A stretch of DNA of 6,045 nt from an uncultured Clostridia bacterium (GTDB taxonomy: Bacteria; Bacillota; Clostridia; Oscillospirales; Oscillospiraceae): contig CAMELY010000086.1 in the NCBI GenBank assembly GCA_945926565.1, positions 1 to 6,045 on the forward strand. Reading direction: 5' to 3'. How positions within the stretch are numbered: the first letter of the stretch is position 1; each line of letters starts with the position of its first letter. This document shows, piece by piece, positions 5,192-6,045 of this stretch. The notes beneath the pieces are model-generated. The model searched no databases. It was not told the DNA's origin and saw only the letters and a list, made by a program, of their open reading frames with translations. A program made the position numbers and the translations under genes.

Positions 5192-6045
5192 ATGAGCAGA
5201 ACTCTCTCCCCCGAGACCACCCAATACATCCAGGAGCTGAGCCATCAGCTGCAGGGAACCAAGCCTCTGCGGCCGGAGCTGTATGAAAAATATCAGGTCA
5301 AACGCGGCCTGCGCAATCCGGACGGCACCGGCGTCATGGCCGGCCTCACCCAGGTGGGCAGCGTTCAGGGCTACTATCTCCAGGACGGCGAGAAGACCCC
5401 GGCAGAGGGCCGTCTGATCTATCGGGGCATCAATGTGGAGGATCTGATCCGGGGCTGCGTCTCCGAGGGTCGGTTTGGCTTTGAGGAGACCGCCTATCTG
5501 CTGCTCATGGGCCAGTTGCCCAACCGGCAGCAGCTATCCAGCTTCCAGCAGGCCCTGGAGGAGATGCGCCCGCTGCCCCATATGTTCACCGAGGATATGA
5601 TTCTCAAGGCGCCCAGTAAGGACCTGATGAACAAGCTGGCCCGCAGCGTCCTGACCCTCTATTCCTATGACCAGGATCCGGAAACTATGACGGTGGAAAA
5701 TCAGCTGCGGCTGTCCATGCAGCTCATCGCCCAGACCCCCATGATTGTGGCCCACGCCTATGCCGCCAAGCGGTGCTATTTTGACAAGGGCTCCCTCTAC
5801 CTCCACCGGGCCCAGACCGGAAAGGGGACGGCGGAGAACTTCCTGGCCGCCGCCCGGGATGACCAGCACTACACCGAGGACGAGGCCCGGCTGCTGGACC
5901 TCTGCCTCATCCTCCACGCGGAGCACGGCGGCGGCAACAACTCCACCTTTACCTGCCGGGTGATCTCCTCCTCCTACACCGACATTTTCTCCTCCATCGC
6001 GGCGGCAGTGGGCTCCCTGAAGGGGCCCCGGCACGGCGGCGCCAA
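5192..6045 (+). CDS. Citrate synthase, N-terminal part (3' end outside window)
   Basis: Citrate synthase condenses oxaloacetate and acetyl-CoA to citrate in the cytoplasm. In clostridia it often feeds the oxidative branch toward 2-oxoglutarate and glutamate. The frame is open from the ATG at 5192 to the window edge, giving 284 codons of an expected ~440-460. Recognisable segments are EGRLIYRGINVEDLIRG (about 72-88), the first active-site region LHAEHGGGNNSTF starting at Leu241 with the presumed catalytic His245, and KGPRHGGA near the window end with His281, which contacts oxaloacetate in the family. The third catalytic residue (Asp) would lie beyond the edge. An in-frame TGA at 5183-5185 makes the ATG at 5192 the earliest possible start. 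Its SD is weak (AAAAGG at 5174-5179, 12 nt away). 2-methylcitrate synthase is a close relative that cannot be fully excluded. Confidence 0.93.
   Translation, partial: MSRTLSPETTQYIQELSHQLQGTKPLRPELYEKYQVKRGLRNPDGTGVMAGLTQVGSVQGYYLQDGEKTPAEGRLIYRGINVEDLIRGCVSEGRFGFEETAYLLLMGQLPNRQQLSSFQQALEEMRPLPHMFTEDMILKAPSKDLMNKLARSVLTLYSYDQDPETMTVENQLRLSMQLIAQTPMIVAHAYAAKRCYFDKGSLYLHRAQTGKGTAENFLAAARDDQHYTEDEARLLDLCLILHAEHGGGNNSTFTCRVISSSYTDIFSSIAAAVGSLKGPRHGGA

Noticed and set aside
5534..6034. Minus-strand open frame opposite citrate synthase
   Set aside because: The plus frame carries the citrate synthase active-site motifs; the antisense product shows none.

Overview
The window looks like chromosomal DNA from a GC-rich, spore-forming clostridial Firmicute. 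A gut Oscillospiraceae-type lineage (Flavonifractor/Lawsonibacter-like) is my best guess. This rests on strong AGGAGG-type ribosome binding sites, GC-rich genes with AT-richer intergenic gaps, a SpoIID-family sporulation protein and a RecD2-type helicase. It is inference from gene content and style; no similarity search was run.

Layout. Positions 1-360 (+) hold the C-terminal end of the excision-repair ATPase UvrA. A 160-bp gap with a plausible extended -10 promoter leads to a small membrane protein of the COG2426/PF06695 family (521-1000, +, TTG start). An unrecognised 101-residue protein with one predicted membrane anchor follows 43 bp later (1044-1349, +). The 154-bp gap at 1350-1503 carries two near-perfect hairpins, one of them a GC-rich element resembling dispersed intergenic repeats. 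Next is a complete recD2 helicase gene (1504-3786, +). It converges on a SpoIID/LytB-domain protein gene (3835-4947, -), and a shared hairpin between the two stop codons probably terminates both. A 244-bp divergent gap contains a very good SigA-type promoter (TTGACT-N17-TATACT) that drives a citrate synthase gene (5192 to the window end, +, truncated by the edge).

How the genes relate. UvrA and RecD2 are both DNA-repair functions but probably not one operon, because the gap before recD2 is structured. The PF06695 protein and the 101-residue protein are likely co-transcribed. SpoIID acts at the septal and engulfment peptidoglycan during sporulation. Citrate synthase is central carbon metabolism and has its own promoter. 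The order reads as ordinary core chromosome: there is no transposase, integrase, phage gene, tRNA, CRISPR array or toxin-antitoxin pair. I see no convincing undescribed system. The points most worth a second look are the structured leader of recD2, the small anchored protein, the metal-site variant in the SpoIID protein, and the structured citrate synthase leader. No stretch longer than 300 bp lacks a gene.
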